This document shows, in pieces, positions 24,780 through 34,101 of a DNA stretch of 64,000 nucleotides; position 1 is the first letter of the stretch, and the number at the start of each line of letters is the position of its first letter. Under the pieces are notes generated by a model, which did no database searches, was not told the DNA's origin, and saw only the letters and a list, made by a program, of their open reading frames with translations. Origin of the DNA: an uncultured Mycoplasmatota bacterium (lineage in GTDB: Bacteria > Bacillota_I > Bacilli_A > RF39 > UBA660). The stretch covers positions 124,001 through 188,000 of the forward strand of contig URFW01000002.1 in assembly GCA_900547225.1 (NCBI GenBank), read 5' to 3'. A program made the translations under genes and the position numbers.

Positions 24780-26054
24780 ATGGAAAATAAAAAATTTATA
24801 AAACTGATATTAAATGATGAATATATTAATTGGATTAATATTTTTATTGAACAATATGGGGAATTTGACGATTGCTATTTTCTGCACAACGGTAGAGAAT
24901 TTTTAAGCGAAAAAGACCTTATTTTTATTGGTTATATATCAACTTTGTTTGATCAAATTAATAAATATGGATTTAAAAATGGGATTACATTTAAAAATAC
25001 ATTTTGTTATTTGCTAAAATACAATGAAAAATTTTATGAAATTTTTGATAACGGAGATTGTTACTGTTGTAAAATTGGTGAAAAAGATGATAATGTGCCA
25101 GTAATAGACTATAATCAATTCAAAAAATATTATCAAAAAAATATGCAAGTTAATTTTGATATTTTAAAAGAAAGAGTTATTGATTCATTAGAATCTACTG
25201 ATTTGAAATTTATTAGAAAAGAATTATCTAAATTAAGTGGTCCAACATTATTTAGTGGTGTTGGAGGCTCAAGTGTGGTTAGTGAATTTGGAGCAAAGGT
25301 TATTAATGCTAAAAACGGTATAGTTTCAATAAATAGTGAGCCAAGAGACTTCTTATATCAAAATAATAAAGCATTTAAAAATGTTATATCATGTAGTTAC
25401 AGCGGAAATAATTACGGAGTTGAATTATCTTTTGAAAATCAGTTAAAAAAATATCTATTATCCAACAACTCTTTTAATGATAGTGATGTAACTTATTTAA
25501 AATATAATACTAATATTCCAAAAGAAAATAGTTTTATTTCTGTTGGTGCTACATTAATTCCGGTAAGCATATTGATGGACTATTATTTAAATGGACAAAA
25601 AAATTTGATATTAGATTGTATAGAAGAATCATCATTTGAATTTGATTTAGAAAGTGATATATACGAAATATTTAGTGGTTACGATACAAGTGTGGCATCA
25701 AAATATTTAGAATCAACTATGGTTGAATCCGGAATTGGAATACCAATAGTTCATGATAAATATTCTTATTGTCACGGTAGGAGTACACTTGCTATTAATT
25801 ATAATAATGTAGCTATTTATTATAATAGAAATACTGAATTTGACAGAATCATGCTAGAAGAATTGAAAAAATATTATAGTAGAATTATCACTATTGATTC
25901 CAAATTTGAAGACCAAATATTAGATGATTATCAAATGCTTGTGCAAAGTATGTATCTAACAAAGTATATTTCTTATAAAAAAGAAAAAGATTTATCCAAA
26001 GTAGAATATTCACCAATAACAAAAAAATTGTATAAATATAATGGTCAAATTTAA
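24780..26054 (+). CDS. SIS (sugar isomerase-like) domain protein with unknown N-terminal domain
   Basis: The 424-residue protein has an unrecognised N-terminal part (1-130, rich in aromatic residues). A double SIS-type fold follows. The first half shows LFSGVGGSSVVSEFGAKV (about 156-173), INSEPRDFLYQN and VISCSYSGNNYGVE, the phosphosugar-binding pattern. The second half has ESGIGIPIVHDKYSYCHGRS (about 315-335), like the closing His region of SIS enzymes. SIS domains bind phosphosugars as isomerases, transferase modules or regulators. No glutaminase or HTH domain is attached, and no sugar-transport genes are nearby. With a WYL regulator next to an integration site, a defence or stress role is conceivable. 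Function unknown. Confidence 0.75.
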   Translation: MENKKFIKLILNDEYINWINIFIEQYGEFDDCYFLHNGREFLSEKDLIFIGYISTLFDQINKYGFKNGITFKNTFCYLLKYNEKFYEIFDNGDCYCCKIGEKDDNVPVIDYNQFKKYYQKNMQVNFDILKERVIDSLESTDLKFIRKELSKLSGPTLFSGVGGSSVVSEFGAKVINAKNGIVSINSEPRDFLYQNNKAFKNVISCSYSGNNYGVELSFENQLKKYLLSNNSFNDSDVTYLKYNTNIPKENSFISVGATLIPVSILMDYYLNGQKNLILDCIEESSFEFDLESDIYEIFSGYDTSVASKYLESTMVESGIGIPIVHDKYSYCHGRSTLAINYNNVAIYYNRNTEFDRIMLEELKKYYSRIITIDSKFEDQILDDYQMLVQSMYLTKYISYKKEKDLSKVEYSPITKKLYKYNGQI

Positions 26055-26259
26055 TTATGATAATTTTTCTTAAAAAAATATAATTTCATATTCTAGATAT
26101 TTTAAAAGAAATTTTCGTTGGTTATAATTTATTTATATTTTTTATGTATTAAAGGTTTAAAAATTTTAATAGAATTTAAAATGTTAAAAAATATTATGTT
26201 TTTTTTGTAATGGATTTAAATAAGAAAAAAAATGTGTTATAATTACAATAGGTGATTAT

Positions 26260-27376
26260 ATGGAGATTACAAATAAAGATATAGAAATATTAAATAGAAA
26301 GTTTAATCAAATATGGAGGTCTCTTTGAGGTAGAAGAAAAACAAAAAGAGATAAAAAAACTAAATGAAAAATTATCAGAACCAAATATTTGGGATGATAG
26401 TAAGAATGCAGAAAAACTAACTAAAAAAATGAGTGAATTAAATGAGATTATTAATCCTATTATTAAGTTGAAAGAAAATATAGATACTTTAAATCAGTTT
26501 AAAGAGTTTGATGAAAATACCTTAGATTCTGCTTTAAAAAAAGAATTTGAAAAATTATATGAAAATTCTACTATAGAGTTAGAAAAGCAAGAAACTCTTA
26601 CATATTTATCTGGAAAATTTGATAATAATGCCGCCATTTTTGAAATACACGCCGGGGCAGGTGGTACGGAAAGTTGTGATTGGGCAATGATGCTTTCTAG
26701 AATGTACACAAAATATTTTGATAAAAAAAATTATTCATATGAAGTAATAGATGAGCAAGAAGGCGAAGAGGCCGGAATAAAAAGTATTGTGTACATTGTA
26801 AAAGGAGCATATGCTTACGGGTATTTAAAAAACGAAAAAGGGGTTCATAGGCTAGTTAGATTATCTCCGTTCGACTCAAATAACAGGCGTCATACTTCTT
26901 TTGCAGCAGTTGATGTTATACCAGAATTTGACGACGATATAGATATAGAAATAAAAGATTCCGACGTTAGAATAGACGTATATAGAAGTAGTGGGGCCGG
27001 GGGACAAGGAGTAAATACAACTGATTCTGCTGTTAGGGTAACTCATATACCAACTGGAATAGTAGTTACTTGTCAAAACGAACGAAGTCAGATAAAAAAT
27101 AAAGAAACAGCACTTAAAGTTTTAAAAAGTAAGCTTTATCAAATAGAACTAAAAATGAGAAAAGAAAAAATAGATTCTATGAAAAGTGACCATAGTGGAA
27201 TAGAATTTGGATCACAAATAAGAAGTTATGTACTTCATCCATACTCAATGATAAAAGACCATAGAACAGGTTATGAAACATCTAATGTTAATAAAGTTTT
27301 AGATGGTAATTTAGACGGATTTATAGAAAGTAATTTAAAAGGAGAAAAAATAAATGAGACTAATAAGAAAAATTAG
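26260..27376 (+). CDS. prfB: Peptide chain release factor 2 (with +1 programmed frameshift)
   Basis: RF2 ends translation at UGA and UAA. The first 22 codons (26260-26325) end ...NQIWRSL at CTT followed by an in-frame TGA (26326-26328). Skipping one base at CTT-T continues as EVEEKQKEIKKLNEKLSEPN for a 371-residue product, the usual length. The internal ribosome-like GGAGGT (26315-26320) just before CTT TGA is the known autoregulatory RF2 stimulator. The SPF anticodon-like motif (VRLSPFDSNNRRHTSF) and the GGQ loop (SSGAGGQGVNTTDSAVR) are present. secA-prfB is the normal order, here interrupted by 6 kb of accessory DNA. The last 23 bases overlap the next gene. Confidence 0.95.
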
Positions 27377-28259
27377 AAGTAAAAAAGATTCTAAAGTATT
27401 AGCGATGATAGAAAAGGCAAACCTCTTTAAAAGATATGTATTTCTAATTATTGGTACCGCAATTTATGCAGCAGCATATAATTTATTCTTCTTTAAGAAT
27501 AACATAGTATTTGGTGGTGCAAGTGGTATATCAATAATTACCCAAAAGATAATAGATCCTTATGTTATGATACTTATCTTAAACGTCTTTTTCCTAATTT
27601 TAAGTTTGTTATTATTAGGAAAAAGAAAAACTCTAGATTCAGTTGTAGGTTCAGTCTTATTTCCACTATTTGTTAAATTTACGGCAAATATAGGAGATTA
27701 TATTCATATTTCAAACGATAATTTACTTTTAATATCAATAGTAGGCGGTGTGTGTGTAGGTACTGCATCTGGTATTATATTTAAAAGTGGATTTACAATT
27801 GGTGGAACTGATATATTAAATCAAATAGTAGCAAGATATTTTAAAGTTTCAATTGGAACTTCTATGCTAATGACTGATGGACTTATTGTTTTAGCAGGTG
27901 GCTTCTTCTTCGGATGGACAAGAGTGCTTTATGCATTAATAGTATTATATTTAATTAATATTATGGTTGATAAAGTAGTAATTGGAATATCTAATAATAA
28001 AGCTGTTTATATTACAACAAATGAAGATGACTTAGTCTGTGATTATTTATTAAACGAATTAAATTTAGGTATAACGTTAATTGAAACAAGAGGTGGTTAT
28101 ACAAATAAAAAAGATCAATTAATAATGTGTGTTGTTCCAACTGGTGATTACTTTGAGTTAAAAAGTGGAGTAACACAAATTGATCCAAAAGCAGTAATAT
28201 TAGTAACAGATGCATATCAAACATCTGGTATATACACGGGTAATACAAGTATTATCTAA
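27354..28259 (+). CDS. YitT/YvjA-type membrane protein (DUF161-DUF2179)
   Basis: A 301-residue membrane protein with five to six hydrophobic segments, each with Gly-rich turns (GGASGISIITQKI, GTASGIIFKSGFTIGGTDIL). The C-terminal cytoplasmic DUF2179 domain is ALIVLYLINIMVDKVVIGIS..KAVYITTNEDD..LNLGITLIETRGGYTN. In Bacillus the relative YvjA lies in this neighbourhood. Its transport substrate is not known. The start overlaps prfB by 23 bases, with aaaggag as ribosome site inside prfB, so they are coupled. Confidence 0.9.
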   Translation: MRLIRKIRSKKDSKVLAMIEKANLFKRYVFLIIGTAIYAAAYNLFFFKNNIVFGGASGISIITQKIIDPYVMILILNVFFLILSLLLLGKRKTLDSVVGSVLFPLFVKFTANIGDYIHISNDNLLLISIVGGVCVGTASGIIFKSGFTIGGTDILNQIVARYFKVSIGTSMLMTDGLIVLAGGFFFGWTRVLYALIVLYLINIMVDKVVIGISNNKAVYITTNEDDLVCDYLLNELNLGITLIETRGGYTNKKDQLIMCVVPTGDYFELKSGVTQIDPKAVILVTDAYQTSGIYTGNTSII

Positions 28260-28290
28260 TAAAAAAAGAATTAAAGGAAGGTGCAGTAAT

Positions 28291-28989
28291 ATGGAATTTA
28301 TTAAATTTAGAAATGTTGAAAAAACATACAAAAATGGTGTAAACGCTGTGTATGATATGAACCTTGATATAAAAAAAGGTGAGTTCGTATTTGTAATAGG
28401 GGCATCAGGTTCAGGTAAATCTACCCTTATAAAAATGTTATATCGTGAAGAAAGACCAACTAATGGAGAAATTTATGTTGGTGGTATAAACGTTGCAAAA
28501 GTAAAAAATAATAAGGTTTATAAATTAAGAAGAAAAATTGGAATAGTGTTTCAAGATTATAAATTATTGCCAAAACTAACCGTATATGAAAACGTAGCTT
28601 TTGCACTTGAAATATATGGTCTTCCAACTAATGAGGTAAAAAGAAAAGTATTAAAGGCTCTTGATTTAGTTGGTTTAAAATCAAAAACCAAGAGTTATCC
28701 AAACCAATTGTCAGGAGGAGAACAACAACGTGTTGCAATAGCGCGTGCAATAGTTAACTCTCCAAAACTTTTGATTTGTGATGAACCAACAGGTAACCTA
28801 GATCCAGATACAAGTTTAGAAGTTATGAAAGTAATTGAGAAAATTAACGATTTAGGTACTACCGTTGTAATGGCTACTCATGATAGAGAAATGGTTAATA
28901 AGATGAAGAAAAGAGTCGTTTTATTAGACAATGGAAAACTTGTAAAAGATTATGAGAAAGGAAGTTATACTCATTATGAAAGCAATTAG
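28291..28989 (+). CDS. ftsE: Cell division ATP-binding protein FtsE
   Basis: FtsE is the ATPase of the FtsEX complex, which activates a cell-wall hydrolase rather than transporting a substrate. The 232-residue product has Walker A GASGSGKST, signature LSGGEQQRVAIARA, Walker B LLICDEPTGNLDP and the switch His ATHD. The start at 28291 gives MEFIKFRNVEKTYKNG behind aaaggaaggtg; an open frame upstream overlaps yitT and is not used. It overlaps ftsX by 14 bases. Confidence 0.95.
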   Translation: MEFIKFRNVEKTYKNGVNAVYDMNLDIKKGEFVFVIGASGSGKSTLIKMLYREERPTNGEIYVGGINVAKVKNNKVYKLRRKIGIVFQDYKLLPKLTVYENVAFALEIYGLPTNEVKRKVLKALDLVGLKSKTKSYPNQLSGGEQQRVAIARAIVNSPKLLICDEPTGNLDPDTSLEVMKVIEKINDLGTTVVMATHDREMVNKMKKRVVLLDNGKLVKDYEKGSYTHYESN

Positions 28990-29875
28990 AATACTTGGAA
29001 GAAACATAAGGGATGGATTTAAAAGCGTAGGAAGAAACTTGAGCTTATCAATTGCATCTATCTCGTGTATTACAATTACATTACTAATAGTAGGAATAGC
29101 GCTAATAGCATCATACAACGTAGAAAATATGACTAAATTAGTTAAAGAAGACTTTACGATAGTAACATTTATCGATACAAGTGCAACAAATGAACAAATA
29201 GAAGATTTAAAGAAAAACATAGAATCATATAAAAACGTGGAATCTGTTGAACATCAAACTAAAACACAAATAGCAGATGAAATGAAAGATACTTCTGAAT
29301 CGCTTTCTGCAATTATAGATAGTTGGTCAGATAATACTAATCCTTTATATGATACGTTACTAGTTAAAGTTAAAGATACTGAAAAAATATCAAAAACCGC
29401 AGAGCAAGTAAAAGAATTAGGATTAGTTAAAGATGTAAGATATGGACAAGGAATGGTAGAAAACCTTCTTAAAGTATTTAAAGTTTTAGAAAAAGCAATG
29501 ATAATTGCAATGATAGCATTAGTTTTTGTAACCTTATTCTTAATTACTAACACAATTAAAATAACTATCTTCTCAAGAAAAAGAGAAATAGAAATAATGA
29601 GACTTGTTGGAGCATCTAACTTCTCAATTAAGCAACCATTTGTAATTGAAGGATTTTGTCTAGGATTTATAGGAGCATTAATACCTATTGCAGCAACTTT
29701 ATATGGGTACTCAGCACTATATAAACATTTTAATGGACAATTATTCTCACCATTTGTTAAATTAGTTCCAGCAGAACCATTTATATACTGGGTATCATTA
29801 ATATTGTTAGGATTAGGTGTTGTTGTTGGTATGTTTGGTAGTTATAGAGCAGTAAGGAAGTACTTAAAGATATAA
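28976..29875 (+). CDS. ftsX: Cell division protein FtsX
   Basis: FtsX is the membrane partner of FtsE. The 299-residue protein has one N-terminal membrane segment (about 20-45) and an extracellular loop of about 120 residues, which contacts the murein hydrolase activator. Three C-terminal membrane segments follow, with the FtsX-domain motif RKREIEIMRLVGASNFSIK. The next gene begins on its last stop-codon base (TAATG) and encodes an M23 protein with a coiled coil, the likely FtsEX-controlled hydrolase. Confidence 0.94.
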   Translation: MKAIRILGRNIRDGFKSVGRNLSLSIASISCITITLLIVGIALIASYNVENMTKLVKEDFTIVTFIDTSATNEQIEDLKKNIESYKNVESVEHQTKTQIADEMKDTSESLSAIIDSWSDNTNPLYDTLLVKVKDTEKISKTAEQVKELGLVKDVRYGQGMVENLLKVFKVLEKAMIIAMIALVFVTLFLITNTIKITIFSRKREIEIMRLVGASNFSIKQPFVIEGFCLGFIGALIPIAATLYGYSALYKHFNGQLFSPFVKLVPAEPFIYWVSLILLGLGVVVGMFGSYRAVRKYLKI

Positions 29876-31098
29876 TGAAGAAAATATTAAGATATAGTTT
29901 ATTACTATTTATATTACTTTTAATACCAATTACAACAGTAAATGCAAAGGAAAAAACACTAGGGCAGTGGAAAACTGAACTAAATAAAATTCAAAAACAA
30001 TTAGAAGATACAAATAATAAGAAAGCTCAAAACCAAAAAGACATAGATAATACCAATAGTAGAATTAATTCAATTTATTCTCAAATGGAAAAAATTAATA
30101 GCGATATAGATAAGAAAACTAAAGAAAGTGAGCAACTAGAAAAAGACATAGATAAAAAGAATAACGAAACAAAAGATTTGATGCGTTATTATCAGGTTTC
30201 ATCTTCTGGTTCATCAATGCTTGAATACATAATGGGTGCAGAAAGTTTGACGGATTTAATTTATCGTTTATCTATTACTGAACAAATTTCTAACTATAAT
30301 AAAAAAGTAGTAGAAGAAATGAATAGTATGATTAAGGAAAATGATAAAATAAAAACCGAGTTAGCTAGTAAAAAAGATGAACTTGCTTCGCTACAATCTG
30401 AACTTAATACACAAGTAGCTAAGTTAAACGAGACTAAAGCAAGTTTAAATGATGAGGGACATTCTCAGGAAGAGTCTATCAAAGAGATGAAAAACACCAT
30501 TAAATATCTTGAGGGATTAGGTTGTAAGGATAGCGAAACTCAAACATCTTGTTTAAATAGGAAATATTCTCATAAAAATAATGGTTCATCAGGAGGAAGT
30601 GGCGGCAGTTATTTGCCTTCTGGAACAACTTTTTATAGACCAACGTCTTCTGGAAGAATATCAAGTGAATATGGTTGGAGAACGTTATATGGAAAGCCTA
30701 ATTTACATGCTGCAATTGATATTTCAACGCCTATTGGAACAACCGTTTATGCAGTAGCACCAGGCTATGTTGCAAAAACAATAAGAAGTAATAGCGGCGG
30801 CGGCAACCAAATAATAATTCACCATTTAATAAATGGCAGATATTATACATCTTATTATTGTCACTTATCAGCGTTTAATGTATCGGTTGGACAAATAGTT
30901 ACTAAAGATACTGTAATAGGAAAATCAGGAAATACCGGTAATTCAACAGGACCGCACTTACATTTAGGATTAGCAAATGGTAGGTGGTATGCTGACTATT
31001 ATTCATATTATGGAAACAATGGTTTTATAGGACACTCATTTAATCCAAGAAATGCTATAGTATTCCCATCAAAAGGACAGAGCTATTACAATAGATAA
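29875..31098 (+). CDS. Secreted coiled-coil M23 murein hydrolase (EnvC/PcsB-type FtsEX partner)
   Basis: The 407-residue protein has a signal peptide (ILRYSLLLFILLLIPITTVNA, shown here in two parts: ILRYSLLLFI and LLLIPITTVNA), with cleavage after Ala at about residue 24. Two long coiled-coil helices (30-130 and 150-215) rich in K, E, Q and N follow, then a Gly/Ser linker (GSSGGSGGSY). The C-terminal LytM/M23 domain has HAAIDIS (HxxxD) and HLHLG (HxH), so the zinc site is complete. The arrangement matches EnvC or PcsB-like activators that FtsEX controls. Translation overlaps ftsX by one base. Confidence 0.92.
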   Translation: MKKILRYSLLLFILLLIPITTVNAKEKTLGQWKTELNKIQKQLEDTNNKKAQNQKDIDNTNSRINSIYSQMEKINSDIDKKTKESEQLEKDIDKKNNETKDLMRYYQVSSSGSSMLEYIMGAESLTDLIYRLSITEQISNYNKKVVEEMNSMIKENDKIKTELASKKDELASLQSELNTQVAKLNETKASLNDEGHSQEESIKEMKNTIKYLEGLGCKDSETQTSCLNRKYSHKNNGSSGGSGGSYLPSGTTFYRPTSSGRISSEYGWRTLYGKPNLHAAIDISTPIGTTVYAVAPGYVAKTIRSNSGGGNQIIIHHLINGRYYTSYYCHLSAFNVSVGQIVTKDTVIGKSGNTGNSTGPHLHLGLANGRWYADYYSYYGNNGFIGHSFNPRNAIVFPSKGQSYYNR

Positions 31099-31106
31099 AA
31101 AAGTCT

Positions 31107-31138
31107 AAAAAAGTCAAGTTTTTAAACTTGACTTTTTT
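31107..31138 (+). terminator. Terminator of the prfB-ftsEX-M23 operon
   Basis: aaaaaagtcaagttt (31107-31121) / aaacttgactttttt (31124-31138), a long perfect stem with a T tail. Confidence 0.92.
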
Positions 31139-31167
31139 AATGTTTACGTCAAGAAAAATATTGATTT

Positions 31168-31197
31168 TTGTCGAATTTTTCGGTATATTTTTATAGT
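31168..31197 (+). promoter_or_regulatory. Probable promoter of the SipW/Hint operon
   Basis: TTGTCG (31168-31173) and TATAGT (31192-31197) with an 18-base spacer. It is the first good pair after the terminator and gives a leader of about 80 bases. Confidence 0.6.
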
Positions 31198-31199
31198 AG

Positions 31200-31254
31200 G
31201 ATAGCCGGGTCTAAGTAGTTTAGTGGTTATCTAAAAGAAGCATTAAATGTCTTC
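31200..31254 (+). promoter_or_regulatory. Structured 5' leader of the SipW operon
   Basis: Two stems can form just after the predicted start: gatagcc (31200-31206) with ggttatc (31225-31231), and gaagcat (31237-31243) with atg-t-cttc (31247-31254). They precede the perfect ribosome site aaaggaggtg (31268-31277). I do not recognise a known riboswitch class. Confidence 0.4.
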
Positions 31255-31283
31255 AATATTTCATACAAAAGGAGGTGAATAAC

Positions 31284-31814
31284 GTGAATCAAAAGAAAAA
31301 GAAAGGATTAATAGCTTTAGTAATACTACTTGTAGTAGCTATTGGTGTTGGTTTTGCAGCATCACAAGACGCAGTAAATATTACTGGTACTGCAAGCGCT
31401 GTTGCAACAGATTTTGATATTCAGTTTAAAACAGATGCTACTATAACAACCGAAAAGAGCGCTGGTGCTACAATAGTTGCTTCAGGTGCTTATGGTACTG
31501 ATGGAAATGCTGATGCTACAATGACTGTTTCTGGATTAAAGAACGCTAATGATTATGCAGAAGCAACTTATACTATCATAAACAAAAGTACTGATGTAAA
31601 CGCTGACATTACAGCAAAAGTATCATCTGCTATTGAAGATGCAGATCATTATAATGTTGAAGTAACAGGTGGTGCAAATGGTGTTGCTCCAGGTGCAACA
31701 ACTACTGTAACAGTTAAAGTTACACTAAAAAAAGCTTTTGCTGATGATACAGCTGCACAGGCACCAAAATCATTCAAAATTACAGCAACTGGTGTAGCAG
31801 CTGAAGAAAAATAA
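31284..31814 (+). CDS. TasA-like secreted protein with SipW-cognate signal peptide
   Basis: A 176-residue Ala/Thr/Val-rich protein. The basic N-terminus and hydrophobic stretch (KKKGLIALVILLVVAIGVGF) lead to AASQDAVNITGTASAVATDF. That is the SipW-cognate signal type, cut by the ER-type signal peptidase encoded next. The rest looks like a beta-rich fold of the TasA/camelysin kind (FDIQF..., ATYTIINKSTDVNADITAKV). TasA-class proteins form extracellular fibres in Bacillus biofilms; that role is inferred here. GTG 31284 is used because the alternative GTG at 31275 lies inside the ribosome site. It leads a four-gene operon. Confidence 0.85.
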   Translation: MNQKKKKGLIALVILLVVAIGVGFAASQDAVNITGTASAVATDFDIQFKTDATITTEKSAGATIVASGAYGTDGNADATMTVSGLKNANDYAEATYTIINKSTDVNADITAKVSSAIEDADHYNVEVTGGANGVAPGATTTVTVKVTLKKAFADDTAAQAPKSFKITATGVAAEEK

Positions 31815-31849
31815 TATTTGGCAGAAATTAGTTAAGGAGGAGGTATATT

Positions 31850-32975
31850 ATGGCTAAAAGAAGAGATTCGGCTTATATATACTTTGCATTTGTAATAGTA
31901 TTTCTTCTCCTTAATCTTCTTGTGCTAAATATTAGTGCAAAATTACAATTGTTACCCATATTTATAATTATATTTTTGTTAAGTTTTATCTTCTTTAAAT
32001 TTAGAAAAGACAAAACTTATGCAAGAATTCAGGTAACTATTACAATGTTACTTATAGGAATTGTGCAAATAGTTTTATATCTTTTAACCGGCTTTTTAGA
32101 GGGCTTTTCTAAGAATGCTATTAGTATGAGTTTTAACCGTTTTTTAACCGTTATTTTACCTATTATATTAATATTAGTAGTTATTGAATTGTTAAGATAT
32201 ATGATATCAGTAAAATTCGAAAAAAACAATTTAATAAGAATACTTAGTATTACTATGTTTGTACTATTTGATGTGACTTTATTTGGCTCAAACGTGAATT
32301 TTAATAGTTTGGATTCTGTATTAGAATTTTTAGGAATAACGTTTTTTCCTAGTCTGGTAAGTAATATTGTGTTTGATGATATGGTAGTTAAATATGGATA
32401 TAAACCAATACTTGTTTATAGATTATTAACAACGTTATGTTATTACATGTTGCCTATCGTTCCTAATATGTATATTTTATTTAGGGCAATTGCAAGAATT
32501 GTGATTCCGCTTATTTTTTACTTCATATTATCTTATATGTATGATAGGGTAACGTTTCAAGAAGCATTAAAGGTAAAGCCTAAAATAAGTATTTCATCAA
32601 TAATTATACTTATATTAGTAATTATTATGGCAGGTTTAATATCTTGCGAATTTAGATATGGTATTTTAACAATTGGAAGTGGTTCTATGACTGGAACTTT
32701 AAACAAAGGAGATATTGCTTTTTTTCGAAAAATTTAATGGTCAGGAGTTAGAAATAGGTGACATTATTATATTTAAACGAGGCAAAAGAAATATAGTCCA
32801 TAGAATCACACAAGTTGGCTTATTCAATGATGAATACGTTTATATAACAAAAGGAGATAAAAATAAAGTAGAAGATAATGGGTATGTTTATCAAAAGGAT
32901 ATTCAAGGGATAGTTCACTATAGGATAAAATATATCGGATACCCATCTATATGGATAAGAAATTTATTTAATTAA
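31850..32975 (+). pseudogene. sipW: SipW-type (ER-type) signal peptidase I, frameshifted at a T7 run
   Basis: Two overlapping frames (31850-32737 and 32715-32975) make one signal peptidase of about 374 residues. The first part has about seven hydrophobic segments (a long membrane extension). It then has GILTIGSGSMTGTLNKGDIA, containing the catalytic Ser in GSM. The second part has FNGQELEIGDIIIFKRG and NIVHRITQ, with His in place of the general-base Lys, which defines the ER-type/SipW class. The junction is the T7 run in gattgct-like gctttttttcg (about 32719-32728). With six T the protein reads GDIAFFEKFNGQELE. Slippage, true mutation or an assembly indel are all possible. It matches the SipW-type signals in both flanking genes. 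Confidence 0.85.
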
Positions 32976-33006
32976 TGTAATTAAAATTTAAAAAGGAGGT
33001 AAAGTT

Positions 33007-34101
33007 ATGGACAGAAAACAAATAAGCAAAGTTATGCAAGAAACAAAAAAAAGAACAAGAACTATTGCTATTTTGATATTTGTTGTAATAGCTGTTTTAC
33101 TTGCAGCTATAAGCATAATTTTTATCTCTATAAATAGTGAGAAGAATTACTACATTCATTATGATGAAAAAAGTGATTTAGATTATAAGGTATATTTAAA
33201 AGAAAATGATTATTTTGGAAGATATCTAGGTAAAAACAATCAATATATTGCAAGCCTAATTGATTATGTGGAGGCAGATTTTAATTACAAATTATCAATC
33301 GATGAGAAAATTGATTATTCATATTATTATTACGTAGAAGCAACTGTTCAGGTTTTAGATACTAATGATAAACCATTATATAAAAAGGTTGATAAAGTAG
33401 TTGAAAAACAATATTTCAAGGATCCTGTTAATCATGCTTTTGAAATAGATCAAACTGTTAATTTGGATTATAATTACTATAACAATATAGTAAATACGTT
33501 TATTAAGAGATATAACTTATCAAATGTTAAAAGTAATGTCACTTTAAGTATGTATGTTGGAATTGAAGGGGAATGTAAAGAATTTGATTCTTCTTTAGCA
33601 GACAACGCAGTTATTAGTATGAACGTCCCATTAACAACAAACACTGTTAATATTGACATGAATTATAAATTAAATAATTCTACAAACAAGTTATTAAAAT
33701 GTAGAGAAGAATCAGTATTAAATAATAAATTACTTATTTTAGGCATAGTTTTATTATTCATTGATTTAGGTGTTTTGGTAGGAACTATTAGATATTCAAA
33801 AAGAACTAGAAGCACTTTAACTATATATAATAAAAAACTAAAAAATATTTTTAATAATTATGGTCAATATATATCTAAGATTAAAACGGAGTTAAAATAT
33901 GAAAAATTCCAAATTGTATTAGTTGAAGAGTTTGAGGATTTATTTGAGGTAAGAAATTCAAGTAATTCACCTATATTATTTTGCCAGGATGAAACAAAAA
34001 CAAGAAGTGCCTTTGTTGTTCCAACAAATTCTGGACTAGTGTACATCTATTATTATTCAATTAGTAATGTAATTGAGCAAGGATGCAAACATGAAAGTTA
34101 A
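33007..34101 (+). CDS. DUF5305-family membrane protein
   Basis: A 364-residue protein with an N-terminal membrane segment (about 18-45), a large extracellular domain (46-245), a second membrane segment (about 245-265, LLILGIVLLFIDLGVLVGTI) and a cytoplasmic tail of about 100 residues. The extracellular part contains DYKVYLKENDYFG and YYYYVEATVQVLDTND, the pattern of DUF5305. That family occurs beside SipW-type signal peptidases in bacteria and archaea; its function is unknown. Ribosome site aaggaggtaa. It overlaps the Hint-protein gene by 11 bases. Confidence 0.82.
   Translation: MDRKQISKVMQETKKRTRTIAILIFVVIAVLLAAISIIFISINSEKNYYIHYDEKSDLDYKVYLKENDYFGRYLGKNNQYIASLIDYVEADFNYKLSIDEKIDYSYYYYVEATVQVLDTNDKPLYKKVDKVVEKQYFKDPVNHAFEIDQTVNLDYNYYNNIVNTFIKRYNLSNVKSNVTLSMYVGIEGECKEFDSSLADNAVISMNVPLTTNTVNIDMNYKLNNSTNKLLKCREESVLNNKLLILGIVLLFIDLGVLVGTIRYSKRTRSTLTIYNKKLKNIFNNYGQYISKIKTELKYEKFQIVLVEEFEDLFEVRNSSNSPILFCQDETKTRSAFVVPTNSGLVYIYYYSISNVIEQGCKHES

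Noticed and set aside
26260..26328. prfB as a pseudogene because of in-frame TGA; or genetic code 4 with TGA as Trp
   Set aside because: The sequence matches the known RF2 +1 frameshift site, and TGA ends other genes (for example the LytTR regulator and DUF951).
31143..31283. c-di-GMP riboswitch upstream of the TasA-like gene
   Set aside because: Expected for a matrix operon, but the conserved core of known classes is not present.
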